Source of the DNA: Subtercola sp.
GTDB lineage: Bacteria; Actinomycetota; Actinomycetes; Actinomycetales; Microbacteriaceae
DNA: 38,529 bases
Assembly (NCBI GenBank): GCA_025463765.1
Contig: JAODBC010000076.1
Coordinates: 1-38,529 of the forward strand
Direction: 5' to 3'
Shown here: positions 1 through 7,629 of the stretch, piece after piece
Position numbering within the stretch: position 1 is the stretch's first letter
Layout of the letters: each line of letters begins with the position of its first letter
Notes under the pieces: model-generated
The model's input: the letters and a program-made list of their open reading frames with translations, nothing else
Told to the model about the DNA's origin: nothing
The model's database searches: none
Position numbers and translations under genes: made by a program

Positions 1-3
1 CGG

Positions 4-672
4 TCAGGCCGTCGCTTCCCCCGTGGGGTCGGGTGCGGTCGCGTCTTCGAGCTGAGCGCCGCCGAGCGGTTCGCCGGCCCATTCGGTGGTCACCCAGCCC
101 GCGTCGGGCGAGCCCTCGAGCATCACCATGCCGGTGTTCTCGAGCGGATGCTCGCGGCTGAACTCTGCGTCAAGATTCTGTGACGTGAACGAGGCCCACG
201 CCCTGATCGCGGCCCCGTGGCTCACAATCGCGACGGTGCTGTCGGGGTCGCCCGCGTGCTTTCGTGCGATGGATTCGATCGCGCCGTCGTATCTCCCGTA
301 GAACTCTGCGCCGTCTTCGCCGCCCGGAATTCGGGCCGAGAAGTCGGTCCACCAGGCGAAGATCGTGCCCATGTACGTGCGGATGGCATCGGCGTCAGAG
401 CGTTGCTCCAGCTCCCCGGCGTCGATTTCGTGCAGCCCGTCGAGCACGACCGGCGCGAGCCCGCGTGCCGCCGCGAGGGGAGCGGCGGTGAGCTGCGTGC
501 GCTGCATCGTCGACACGTAGATCGCGTCGATGCGCTCGCCCTCCAACGCCGCGGGAATCGCTGCCGCCTGTGTCTCGCCGAGTTCGGTGAGCGGCGGCCC
601 GGGAATCAGGGTTCCGAGCGCACCGCGTACGTTGTCGATCGTTTGGCCGTGTCGAATGAGTAGAAGACGCAT
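4..672 (-). CDS. Histidine phosphatase family protein (phosphoglycerate mutase-like)
   Basis: This is a 222-residue cytosolic histidine phosphatase. The N-terminus reads MRLLLIRHGQTIDN, giving the RHG phosphohistidine motif; a later SHGAAIR segment supplies the second catalytic histidine, and an acidic segment lies between them. The family transfers phosphate through a covalent phosphohistidine, but the substrate cannot be read from sequence. I chose the ATG at 672 because it puts RHG at the usual distance from the start and because a TAGGGT hexamer lies 7 nt upstream, which suggests a leaderless mRNA. An upstream in-frame start would add 19 residues rich in Arg and Gly that are not expected in the family. 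The C-terminal 25 residues are low-complexity. The gene stands alone, downstream of the HicA-like gene and on the same strand. Confidence 0.85.
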   Translation of the reverse strand: MRLLLIRHGQTIDNVRGALGTLIPGPPLTELGETQAAAIPAALEGERIDAIYVSTMQRTQLTAAPLAAARGLAPVVLDGLHEIDAGELEQRSDADAIRTYMGTIFAWWTDFSARIPGGEDGAEFYGRYDGAIESIARKHAGDPDSTVAIVSHGAAIRAWASFTSQNLDAEFSREHPLENTGMVMLEGSPDAGWVTTEWAGEPLGGAQLEDATAPDPTGEATA

Positions 673-679
673 CCCCTCG

Positions 680-685
680 ACCCTA
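680..685 (-). promoter_or_regulatory. -10 hexamer for the histidine phosphatase gene (leaderless)
   Basis: TAGGGT on the minus strand, seven bases before the ATG at 672. It matches the actinobacterial TAnnnT -10 pattern at the spacing expected when transcription starts at the start codon. No clear -35 is visible. Confidence 0.5.
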
Positions 686-690
686 TCGCC

Positions 691-768
691 GCCCGCCCAG
701 CCGGCAGCCCCGCGCCGGCCGCGCCTCACGCCCGCCCGGCCGCCAGCCCCGCGCAGGCGGCGCCTCGC
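691..768. repeat. 39-bp direct repeat, two copies
   Basis: Two adjacent 39-bp units (691-729 and 730-768), each beginning GCCCGCCC and differing at a few positions, followed by a partial third start at 769. They lie just upstream of the phosphatase promoter, in a GC-rich gap with no other feature. Confidence 0.7.
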
Positions 769-880
769 GCCCGCCCACGTCGCTGTCGCCCGCCGCCCCC
801 GCTGACACCAGGGCGAAACCGACGCGACACCGGCGCGACACCGGCGCGCTCGTGGAGGTGCGGATGCGCCGCGAGACGGC

Positions 881-1171
881 TCAGGCGTCGGTGGGCTCGG
901 GCCCGTAACCGGCGCCGCTGAGCATCCGGCGCAGGTCGACCACCATCTGCACGTCGATGTCTTTGTCGCGTGGCCGGTCGAAGGTCTCGGTCTCGTCGCC
1001 CAGCGTCACGTGGAACTTGCCGTCGTGCTTCTCTTCGGCGGTGCCGAGCTCTTCGAGCAGCGAGAGCACGGCGCGCCACTCGATGTTGTGGCTCGTGGGG
1101 TGCTGGAAGATCTGCGAGAGCGTCTCGTAATGGTTGTTGCTCATGCCGACGGGCTTCTTGACGGTGGTCAT
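881..1171 (-). CDS. Small HicA-like / hypothetical protein
   Basis: This is a 96-residue protein. The first 25 residues are variable, and a core at about residues 30-90 contains an EWRAVLSLLEELG helix, a strand-rich FHVTLGDETETF segment and VVDLRRMLSGAGY. That arrangement (helix, two strands, then a helix ending in LRxxLxxAGY) resembles the small HicA/YcfA double-stranded-RNA-binding fold. No HicB antitoxin gene is adjacent, so I do not call a toxin-antitoxin system. The ATG at 1171 is preceded by a good GGAG ribosome site. A longer frame upstream overlaps the end of recQ and has no coding support. A TACGCT hexamer at 1216-1211 could be its own promoter. Confidence 0.75.
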   Translation of the reverse strand: MTTVKKPVGMSNNHYETLSQIFQHPTSHNIEWRAVLSLLEELGTAEEKHDGKFHVTLGDETETFDRPRDKDIDVQMVVDLRRMLSGAGYGPEPTDA

Positions 1172-1210
1172 CGTGAATGCTCCTTTGTGCGTGACGTGTC
1201 GTGCACTGGC

Positions 1211-1216
1211 AGCGTA
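1211..1216 (-). promoter_or_regulatory. Candidate -10 for the HicA-like gene
   Basis: TACGCT on the minus strand, between the recQ stop at 1228 and the ATG at 1171. It would give a leader of about 33 nt that contains the GGAG site. The -35 is not obvious. Confidence 0.35.
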
Positions 1217-1227
1217 CACGGGCGTGG

Positions 1228-3039
1228 TCACTGCGCGGGTGGGGGTGAGGGGATCACGCTCAGCAGATGAAAGCGCGTGGCGTCTGCAGTCGAGAGCACT
1301 CGGTACCCCTCTCGTTCGAAGAACACCGTGATTCGGTCGGCCTCGACCCGCATCACCACGCCGTCGCCCCAGGAGGCGTGGGTGACGTGCTCGTCGACCG
1401 CGAACAACGCGCGCGGCGCGGATGCCGTGTGTTCGTACGCGCTTCCCGAGTCGCAGGTGTCGCAGTTGCCGCACGGCTCTGGCAGGTTCTCGCCGAAATA
1501 GCCGAGCAGCACCTGGCGCCGGCACGAACGCGTCTCGGCGTACTCGCGCATCATCGCGGCGCGAGAGTGCTCGACCCGCTGGCGTGAGGCGGCGTGCTGC
1601 GCAGTGCGGGCGACGGCCTCGTCGGCGGTGATGGGGTCGGCGCTCGCCGCATCGGTGCCCATCACGGCCGTGCCGGCCGTGCCGACTGCGGTCAGGCTAT
1701 CCGCCGCCGCCACGATCACCCCGGCGTCTTCGAGCAGGCCAAGCAGCCGGCTGATGGCGCGCTCGTGCGTATCGAGTTCGGTGGCCAGTTCGGCCCGTGA
1801 CAGCCCCGGATGCTCGGCGATGGCCCCGAACATCCGCCGCACCTGTGCGTCGTCGGGTGCGCCGCCCTCGAAGAAGCTCGTCAGCGCGAAGTCTTCTGGC
1901 CGGTAGTGCAGGGTGACGTTCGCGGCGTCGCCATCGCGGCCCGCGCGCCCGATCTCCTGGTAGTAGCTGTCGATCGAGTCGGTCACGGCTGCGTGAACGA
2001 CGAATCGCACGTCGGGCTTGTCGATTCCCATTCCGAATGCGCTGGTCGCGACCACCACGTCGACCTCGTCGGCGATGAACCGCTCGTAAACGCGTTCACG
2101 TTCGGCCGCGGGCATACCGCCGTTGTAGCCGGCCGAGCGGATGCCCGCCTCGACCAGCTCGCCCGAGTACAGCTCCGTGTCGTGGCGGGTGGGAACGTAG
2201 ACGAGGCCGCACGGCCCCTTCGGCCGACCGCCGAGGTGCGCGCCTGTGCGCTCGACACCCTCGAGCCGCTCGACCTGGTCGCGCACGGCCCGCCGTTTGT
2301 CGGCGTCGGTCTCGTGCCGAACCACCGCGAGATGCAGGTTCGGCCGGTCGAAGCCGCGGGCGATCAGCCGGTGGTTCGTGAGCCCCAGCCGTTCGACGAT
2401 CTCGTCGCGAACGGGAGACGCGCCGGTCGCCGTCATCGCTAAGACGGGTGGATGCCCGAGAGCCTCGATCGCGTCGCCCAACTGCAGGTAGTCCGGCCTG
2501 AAGTCGTGCCCCCACGATGACACGCAGTGCGCCTCGTCGACCACGAAAAGCCTGATCGGCAAGGCGCGGAGCCTGTCTCGTACATCGTCATTCGCCAACT
2601 GCTCGGGAGCGAGAAAGATGAACCCCGCCCGCCCCTGCTCGATGCGTCGCCAGGCGGCTCGGGCGCCGGCCTGCCCGTGGCTCGAGTTGACGGCGACGGC
2701 CGGGGGAGCATCCGCCACCGCGGTCAGCGTGCGCACCTGATCTTCTTGCAGCGCGATGAGCGGAGACACCACGATGGTCACGCCGCCGAGCACGGTGCCG
2801 GTGACCTCGTAGATCGACGACTTGCCGTACCCCGTCGGCATGATGGCGAGCACGTCGCGCCCCTCGATGAGCGTGCCCATCGCGTCGCCGAGCCCGGCGC
2901 GCAACGTGCCCCACCCGAACACGTCGCGTGCTACCCGTGCCACCTCGTCGTCGCCCGCCGCCGCCGCTTCGCCCGCAGGCTCGGTGTCGCCTGCCGTCGT
3001 GCCGCCGTTAACGGAGGCCGCACCCGATGGTCTTCGCAC
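1228..3039 (-). CDS. recQ: RecQ family ATP-dependent DNA helicase
   Basis: This 603-residue superfamily 2 helicase unwinds DNA 3' to 5' in repair and recombination. Visible features are Walker A MPTGYGKS (about residues 67-74), the DEAH box in VVDEAHCVSSWGHDFRPDY, the SAT-like MTATGAS, the motif VI region QEIGRAGRDG, and a zinc subdomain with CRRQVLLGYFGE and CGNCDTC. The C-terminus has no recognisable HRDC domain; it ends in a small WGDGVVMRVEADRITVFFE strand-rich module seen in some actinobacterial RecQ-like proteins. The Q-motif position reads LRAGL where many RecQs have FRPGQ, so the adenine-sensing Gln seems to be missing. The start is a GTG at 3039 with TAGCCT six bases upstream and no Shine-Dalgarno. 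The Ala/Gly-rich first 30 residues look unstructured. Confidence 0.93.
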   Translation of the reverse strand: MRRPSGAASVNGGTTAGDTEPAGEAAAAGDDEVARVARDVFGWGTLRAGLGDAMGTLIEGRDVLAIMPTGYGKSSIYEVTGTVLGGVTIVVSPLIALQEDQVRTLTAVADAPPAVAVNSSHGQAGARAAWRRIEQGRAGFIFLAPEQLANDDVRDRLRALPIRLFVVDEAHCVSSWGHDFRPDYLQLGDAIEALGHPPVLAMTATGASPVRDEIVERLGLTNHRLIARGFDRPNLHLAVVRHETDADKRRAVRDQVERLEGVERTGAHLGGRPKGPCGLVYVPTRHDTELYSGELVEAGIRSAGYNGGMPAAERERVYERFIADEVDVVVATSAFGMGIDKPDVRFVVHAAVTDSIDSYYQEIGRAGRDGDAANVTLHYRPEDFALTSFFEGGAPDDAQVRRMFGAIAEHPGLSRAELATELDTHERAISRLLGLLEDAGVIVAAADSLTAVGTAGTAVMGTDAASADPITADEAVARTAQHAASRQRVEHSRAAMMREYAETRSCRRQVLLGYFGENLPEPCGNCDTCDSGSAYEHTASAPRALFAVDEHVTHASWGDGVVMRVEADRITVFFEREGYRVLSTADATRFHLLSVIPSPPPAQ

Positions 3040-3045
3040 GCTCCG

Positions 3046-3051
3046 AGGCTA
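3046..3051 (-). promoter_or_regulatory. -10 hexamer for recQ (leaderless)
   Basis: TAGCCT on the minus strand, six bases before the GTG at 3039. Confidence 0.45.
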
Positions 3052-3130
3052 CCGGGTCGGCGCAGAAACGGAGGAGAATTCGGGGGCGTGGAGCCTATGC
3101 GGGGTCACCCTGCCGGATTCTCCACCGTTT

Positions 3131-3230
3131 CACAACGCAACGCGACCGCGCGACACGCAACGGGCGACGCGCAACCCGCGACGCGTGACGCGACCGCGCG
3201 ACGGGCGCCGCACACCCGCGACGGGCGACG
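3131..3230. repeat. GCGAC-rich low-complexity intergenic tract
   Basis: Between recQ and the lipid kinase the DNA is a string of imperfect CGCGACGGGCGNC and CGCGACNCGCAAC units with no fixed period. It contains no ORF with coding character. It may act as a GC-rich stem region after the lipid kinase stop. Confidence 0.5.
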
Positions 3231-4391
3231 TCAGGGCGCGACGCTGCCGCGCACGCGCAGGGCGGCGGGCTCGATGTGGGCCTCGGCCGAAGTCACGCGG
3301 CCGAGGTGCTCGCCGTCGATCTCGAAGTCTTGCGCGGGGCCGGCAGCCCACGACACGGCGGTCGCGCGCGCGTGCGTTACCGCGGCCGACACGACGGGAG
3401 CGGTGCCGGCTGCGGCTGCTCGACCCGCAGCACGGCGCGGAAGCGCGGGGGTGTTGGTGCGTACGAACCAGCCGACCGCGTGGGTCCACTGCGTGAAACC
3501 GAGGGGGCGAAGCACCACCACGTCGAGCAGGCCGTCGTCGATGCGTGCCCCCGGGATCATGCGGATTCCCGCCGGCAGCACCCCCGCATTACCCACCACG
3601 ATCGTGTGCGCCGGAGCGCCCGCGAGGGCAGCCCCGTCGAGCGCGTACGAAAGGTCGAACCGGCGGTTCGTCACGAACGAACCCACGATGGCGGCGATGT
3701 AGCCGGTCCAGCCGAGCGCGCTCTTGCCGCGGGCCGAGGTGTTCACCACCATCTGCGCGTCGACGCCCATACCTGCCATGACCACGAACGCGCGGCTCAG
3801 GTTTGCGCCCGACTCGAGCCGGGCATCCACTCGCCCGACGTCGACGGTGCGAACGGTGTCGCTGAACGCGGCGCGCAGGGCTTTGATGCGACTGCGAAGC
3901 GGAAGCCCGAGGGCCCTGGCGAAGAGGTTGGTGGTTCCGACAGGCAGGATGCCCAGCGGCACGCCCGCCGAAAGCTCACGAGGGGCGGCGGCGCCCTGCT
4001 CATCTACAGGTAGAGATGCGGCTGGATGCTCGACCGCACCGTCGCGAGAGACAGACGCGCCTGCGCCCTGAAGTCGCTGCGAGGTCTGCGAGGTGCGCGT
4101 CACCAGCGCCTGAGCCACGGCACTGACGGTTCCGTCGCCCCCGACGGCGATCAGCACGCTCGGTGTCGGCACGTGCGAGAGCAAGTGCGCCGAGGCCGCC
4201 TCACCGGGGTCGTCGACGGTCGTCTCGGCCCACAGGCTGGCAGCCCAGCCGCGCTCGGCCTCCACCTTTTCGACGAGCGGGCGCAGCCGGCGAATGTCGA
4301 CCTTGGTCGGGTTGTAGACGATCGCCGCAAACGGGCGAGGCCCAGCCGCGGGTGACCGTCGAGACTCTAAGTGGCCGCCCCCCGCTGCCAT
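3231..4391 (-). CDS. Diacylglycerol kinase family lipid kinase
   Basis: This 386-residue protein belongs to the DagK/YegS/LCB5 catalytic family, which phosphorylates lipid alcohols such as diacylglycerol with ATP. The GGDGT nucleotide-binding motif is at residues 84-88, and GILPVGTTNLFAR follows at about 148-159. The C-terminal half contains GIRMIPGARIDDGLLDVVVL, typical of the family. Between the two N-terminal motifs (about 98-140) sits a roughly 40-residue Ala/Ser/Gln-rich insertion that most relatives lack, where a short loop would be expected. The ATG lies 3 nt after the stop of the diiron gene, so the two are an operon. In this setting it could phosphorylate alkyl-acyl-glycerol or diacylglycerol and return it to phospholipid synthesis; that role is inferred. 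Confidence 0.87.
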   Translation of the reverse strand: MAAGGGHLESRRSPAAGPRPFAAIVYNPTKVDIRRLRPLVEKVEAERGWAASLWAETTVDDPGEAASAHLLSHVPTPSVLIAVGGDGTVSAVAQALVTRTSQTSQRLQGAGASVSRDGAVEHPAASLPVDEQGAAAPRELSAGVPLGILPVGTTNLFARALGLPLRSRIKALRAAFSDTVRTVDVGRVDARLESGANLSRAFVVMAGMGVDAQMVVNTSARGKSALGWTGYIAAIVGSFVTNRRFDLSYALDGAALAGAPAHTIVVGNAGVLPAGIRMIPGARIDDGLLDVVVLRPLGFTQWTHAVGWFVRTNTPALPRRAAGRAAAAGTAPVVSAAVTHARATAVSWAAGPAQDFEIDGEHLGRVTSAEAHIEPAALRVRGSVAP

Positions 4392-4394
4392 GAG

Positions 4395-5189
4395 TTACGC
4401 CGCAATACCGTTCGCGTCGAGCGAGTCGGCCACGATGGTCAGGCCGCCAAGGCCCGGCATCTTTGCGATGTGGGCGTCGATGGCGTTGATGGCCTTGCGC
4501 CCGTCGGGGCCGCCGAAGATGTGGCCCATCACGTGTTTGACCTCGGTCTTGTCCATGATGGTCGACCCGACAGGGCCCCAGAACTTGCCGAGGGCGAACC
4601 GGGCGAACTTCTGTGCGACCACGCTCTTGCCGAGGCGCTCGCGGGCCTGGGTGGCGTAGAACGCCACGTGCCGGGCCTCCTGCATGGCGATGCGCTTGAG
4701 CAGCTCGGCGAGCACCGGGTTGCCTTCGATCTCGGCGAGGCGCTTGTACGCTGCGACGGCCGACCACTCGTTGGCGGCCCCCCAGATCATGTGCACCCCG
4801 ATGAAGTCTTTGCCGACGAGGTTCGACAGAACAGACTGCTTCACTGGGTCGATACGGTCTTTCCAGCCGAGCTTCAGGCGCTTCGACTTGAGCTCGTCGA
4901 ACTCGAGGGTGATGTCGTGCATGCGCAGCACGTCGGCCAGGGCCTCACCGTGCCAGAACTCCTCGCGGTTCCACATGGTCATGAAGCCGGTCACGTCTTG
5001 GTCGCGGTGCGAGGGCGTGACGAGCATGTCGCGCATGTAGCAGACCGTGTGGTATTCGACATCGGCCATGTAGCGGATGACCCGCAGCGTATCGGGCGGC
5101 AGGGGATTCGTGCGGAAGTCTTCGAAGTCGAGGTCTTCCCACGCCACGTTCTTGCTCGTCTTGGTGTAGCTGTCGATATCGAAGGCCAT
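4395..5189 (-). CDS. Ferritin-like diiron protein, acyl-ACP-desaturase-like, ligands intact
   Basis: This is a 264-residue helical protein whose spacing of acidic and histidine residues matches the soluble diiron carboxylate enzymes related to acyl-ACP desaturases. Predicted ligands are E45 (DVEYHT), E77 and H80 (EEFWH), E141 (AANEWS), and E171 and H174 (EARH), so all six are present. Family members use O2 to desaturate or hydroxylate acyl chains. The substrate is unknown here. The gene sits with ether-lipid enzymes and next to a lipid kinase, so an ether-lipid or acyl-chain desaturase is a reasonable guess. Its paralog at 10037-10912 has lost half of these ligands. The start is ATG 5189, with GTG 5195 as an alternative; neither has a nearby Shine-Dalgarno sequence. 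Confidence 0.8.
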   Translation of the reverse strand: MAFDIDSYTKTSKNVAWEDLDFEDFRTNPLPPDTLRVIRYMADVEYHTVCYMRDMLVTPSHRDQDVTGFMTMWNREEFWHGEALADVLRMHDITLEFDELKSKRLKLGWKDRIDPVKQSVLSNLVGKDFIGVHMIWGAANEWSAVAAYKRLAEIEGNPVLAELLKRIAMQEARHVAFYATQARERLGKSVVAQKFARFALGKFWGPVGSTIMDKTEVKHVMGHIFGGPDGRKAINAIDAHIAKMPGLGGLTIVADSLDANGIAA

Positions 5190-5371
5190 GAGCACTGGAG
5201 GCGCGACGCGGTTCGCGTGTCGGCCTCATCCTCCCGTTTCTGTCGTTTTACCTGCCCGTGCTGTGTACGGGTTAGTAACTATTCTGCTAGGTCTAGCTGG
5301 AAATTTACGCGATATGAAAACATGTGCGGTTCAAGCGCTGTCGGTTGACTCGGCGCGTCGTTCACCCCCAC
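5190..5371 (-). promoter_or_regulatory. AT-richer promoter gap before the diiron-kinase operon
   Basis: The 182-bp gap holds a distinctly AT-richer stretch at about 5268-5325 (GTTAGTAACTATTCTGCTAG and a CTAGGTCTAG near-palindrome). It probably carries the promoter for the diiron gene and separates it from the upstream lipid operon. I cannot assign one -10 hexamer with confidence. Confidence 0.35.
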
Positions 5372-6094
5372 CTACTTCACCCACACCGTTCTGCGTTGCA
5401 CCTCGTCTGGCGCCGTCGCTTTCCAGATGCGGCGCCATCGTGCTGTGCCACGTTCGGCACCACCCTCATCTGTTGCACTGCCGACTGCCGCCGGCGTTCC
5501 TTCGGCGTCGGCTCGCAGCGCACCGTACCAGCCGTTTTTCACTTCGGCCATGCCGAGCGTGATCGCCGTCACGATCTCGTCATTCACTGCAGAGGGTTCG
5601 GAGCCTTCGGCCGGCCGGATTGGCCGCCCGAAGATCACGTTCACCCGCGGCCGCGACGTCTCGGGCAGGTGCCGCCACGGCGGCAGGGCGCGGTAGGTGC
5701 CCGACAGCGTCACCGGCACGATCGGCACGCCGGTCAGGATGCCCAGCCGAGCGGCCCCGAGATTGAACGGCGTGAGCGTTCCGTCGTCTGCCCGGTGGCT
5801 CTCGGGAAAGAGCAGCACGCTGACCCCGCGGTTCAGCAGCCCCGCTAGGCGGCCCGCCGAGCGCAAGCCGAGCGCGCTCTCGAAAGCCCCGCGCGCCCCG
5901 GTCTGTGGAGCAGCGCCCACGGCGACCAGTCGCGGCGCGATACGTGCGAGTACGAGAGCGAGCAGCGGGGCATCCAGTTCGCTCGGATGGTTCGCCACGA
6001 AGAGAAACGGGCCGGGCAGCTCGCTGAGGTACTCGCGACCGCGCACGATGGGATTCACCAGCAGCCGAACGGTCGCCCGCGACGGAACACCCAT
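5372..6094 (-). CDS. PlsC-like lysophospholipid/glycerolphosphate acyltransferase
   Basis: This 240-residue LPLAT-family acyltransferase carries the HX4D catalytic motif as NHPSELD (H36, D41). Its second block is FPESHRADDGT (about 96-106), where most PlsC proteins have FPEGTR, so the phosphate-binding loop is altered. A later VPIVPVTLSGTYRALPP segment fits blocks III and IV. The family transfers acyl chains to glycerol-3-phosphate, DHAP or lyso-phosphatidate. The ATG at 6094 shares one base with the stop of the LarA-like gene (TGATG), so translation is coupled. The last 40 residues are basic and variable. It could acylate DHAP or alkyl-glycerol-3-phosphate; the sequence does not say which. 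A longer frame upstream of 6094 only shadows the neighbouring gene. Confidence 0.85.
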   Translation of the reverse strand: MGVPSRATVRLLVNPIVRGREYLSELPGPFLFVANHPSELDAPLLALVLARIAPRLVAVGAAPQTGARGAFESALGLRSAGRLAGLLNRGVSVLLFPESHRADDGTLTPFNLGAARLGILTGVPIVPVTLSGTYRALPPWRHLPETSRPRVNVIFGRPIRPAEGSEPSAVNDEIVTAITLGMAEVKNGWYGALRADAEGTPAAVGSATDEGGAERGTARWRRIWKATAPDEVQRRTVWVK

Positions 6095-7629
6095 CAGCTC
6101 ACCTCGGAGATGCTCACCGGGGCGCCGTGCACGTACGTGATCGACGGTTCGAGCCCGACCGAATCCGACGCCATCTCGAGCGCATCGTTGAGGGTGGTCG
6201 CGGCCTTGAAGCCGAGCCGCCGGGTGGACTCGAGGTTGCCGCCGACGAAGATGATCTCGCCGAGGTAGTCGATAGCCGGTGCCGCCGAGTACCAGGCGTG
6301 AAACGGATGCAGCGCGTGGTGCGCGTAGCTCGTCTGGTAGAGGTGCCGGTACCACGGGTCGGTCGCGAACCGCGTCTCGAACTCGGCCGAGAGCTGTGCG
6401 GGGTCGGTCGTCGCGCTCAGCGCCTCGGCGAAGAAGTCGACGTAGGCCGGGTTGTACAGCGGGTGAAACCACGGCGTCAGCGGGTGGTAGAAGATCGCCG
6501 TGCCGCCCTGTCTCACGACGGGGGCGGCGGTCGAGCCGTTGAAGATCTGACCGAGCCCCAGGCTCGCCGCCGTCACGGGGTTGAGGGTGGCTCCCACGCC
6601 GGTGGGGTTGGGAATGCCGAAGATGGCGACGTCGGCCGGCGAATCGACCTCGCCCACCTGCTGCTGCGCCAAGAAGCTCTCGGTGAGCGGATGCACGGAA
6701 CTCGGTTTGCCGGCCAGCACCGACGTGACGCCGAACCCGACACCCGACACCTGGGTGAGCCCCACGCGCGCCCGGCTCGGCAGCACCTTCGTCGCGAGCT
6801 GGATTCCCGCCGAGAGCGCCCGGTCGGTGATGCTCCACTCGCGCTCACGCTTGCTGAGAAACGCCGTCGCGGGCCCGGTGGGCTCGGGGGTGAGCGTGAC
6901 GTCGATGGTGAACACGGTCGCGGTCTCGCCGATCGTGTCGACGAGCGATTCGTAGGCGGCAGCCGCTTCGGGCCCGGCGAGCGGCGAATTCAGGGCCCGG
7001 GCCGTGCGGGCGCTGGCGAGCTTCGTCGCGACGGCGGGCGCCCCTTCGTTCGCCACGGCGGTGGCGAGGCGCACCGAGATGACGAGGTCGCTCGACACGA
7101 CACGGGCGTTGATCTCGATCGGCGTGCCGTCGGGGGCCGTGCCGACGGTGACCACACTGCCGTCTTCGGCGTCGTGGCTGTGCAGCTGCTCGGGAAAGAA
7201 CGAGGCGAAGACCCGCTCGCCGAGCACCTTCTGCAGGTCGTATGGCGTGAGCCGGCGGCGCAGGCCCGTGGCGGCAATGAGTTCGACATCGTCGACCCCG
7301 GCGGCAGCGGCCAGCTCGAGTACTCGTTCGATGACGCGCTGCCGAACATCCGGAGCCGTTCGAGAGGTAATGGGCTGCGAGAGGTCGTCGAACACGATCG
7401 TCACGCGGGACCCGCGCTTCAACAACGCTGCGAGCGGTTCGCTGTCGACCGGGTTGGCGAGTGCTTCGCCGATCTCGGCGTCGAGCTGGTGGATGCCCGG
7501 CAGCGCCTCGGGCGGGTACAGCACGCTCGAACCGCTCGGCAGCCGCTGCAGCAGCACTTTTTCGCCCTGGAATACGACGAGGGGCGGGGTCTGGGCGTCG
7601 ACGCTCAGAACGAAGCCTGGTCTGCTCAT
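6094..7629 (-). CDS. LarA-like (DUF2088) protein, racemase residues apparently lost
   Basis: This 511-residue protein resembles the nickel-dependent lactate racemase LarA in its N-terminal half (RVTIVFDDLSQPI at about 75-87, IAATGLRRR at about 118-126, HSHDAEDG at about 150-157, and GTPIEINARVVSSDLVIS). LarA needs a His in the ATGxHR motif, two more His residues and a Lys that anchor the Ni-pincer cofactor. Here the first His is R124, and I see no equivalent of the later HRYxGxxGGAK or His-bearing segments, so racemase activity is doubtful. The gene overlaps the reductase by 4 nt (ATGA) and is coupled to the acyltransferase by 1 nt, which implies a role tied to lipid synthesis. Its function is unknown. 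Confidence 0.72.
   Translation of the reverse strand: MSRPGFVLSVDAQTPPLVVFQGEKVLLQRLPSGSSVLYPPEALPGIHQLDAEIGEALANPVDSEPLAALLKRGSRVTIVFDDLSQPITSRTAPDVRQRVIERVLELAAAAGVDDVELIAATGLRRRLTPYDLQKVLGERVFASFFPEQLHSHDAEDGSVVTVGTAPDGTPIEINARVVSSDLVISVRLATAVANEGAPAVATKLASARTARALNSPLAGPEAAAAYESLVDTIGETATVFTIDVTLTPEPTGPATAFLSKREREWSITDRALSAGIQLATKVLPSRARVGLTQVSGVGFGVTSVLAGKPSSVHPLTESFLAQQQVGEVDSPADVAIFGIPNPTGVGATLNPVTAASLGLGQIFNGSTAAPVVRQGGTAIFYHPLTPWFHPLYNPAYVDFFAEALSATTDPAQLSAEFETRFATDPWYRHLYQTSYAHHALHPFHAWYSAAPAIDYLGEIIFVGGNLESTRRLGFKAATTLNDALEMASDSVGLEPSITYVHGAPVSISEVS

Noticed and set aside
881..1171. HicAB toxin-antitoxin system
   Set aside because: Only a HicA-like fold is suggested; no HicB-like partner adjoins it.
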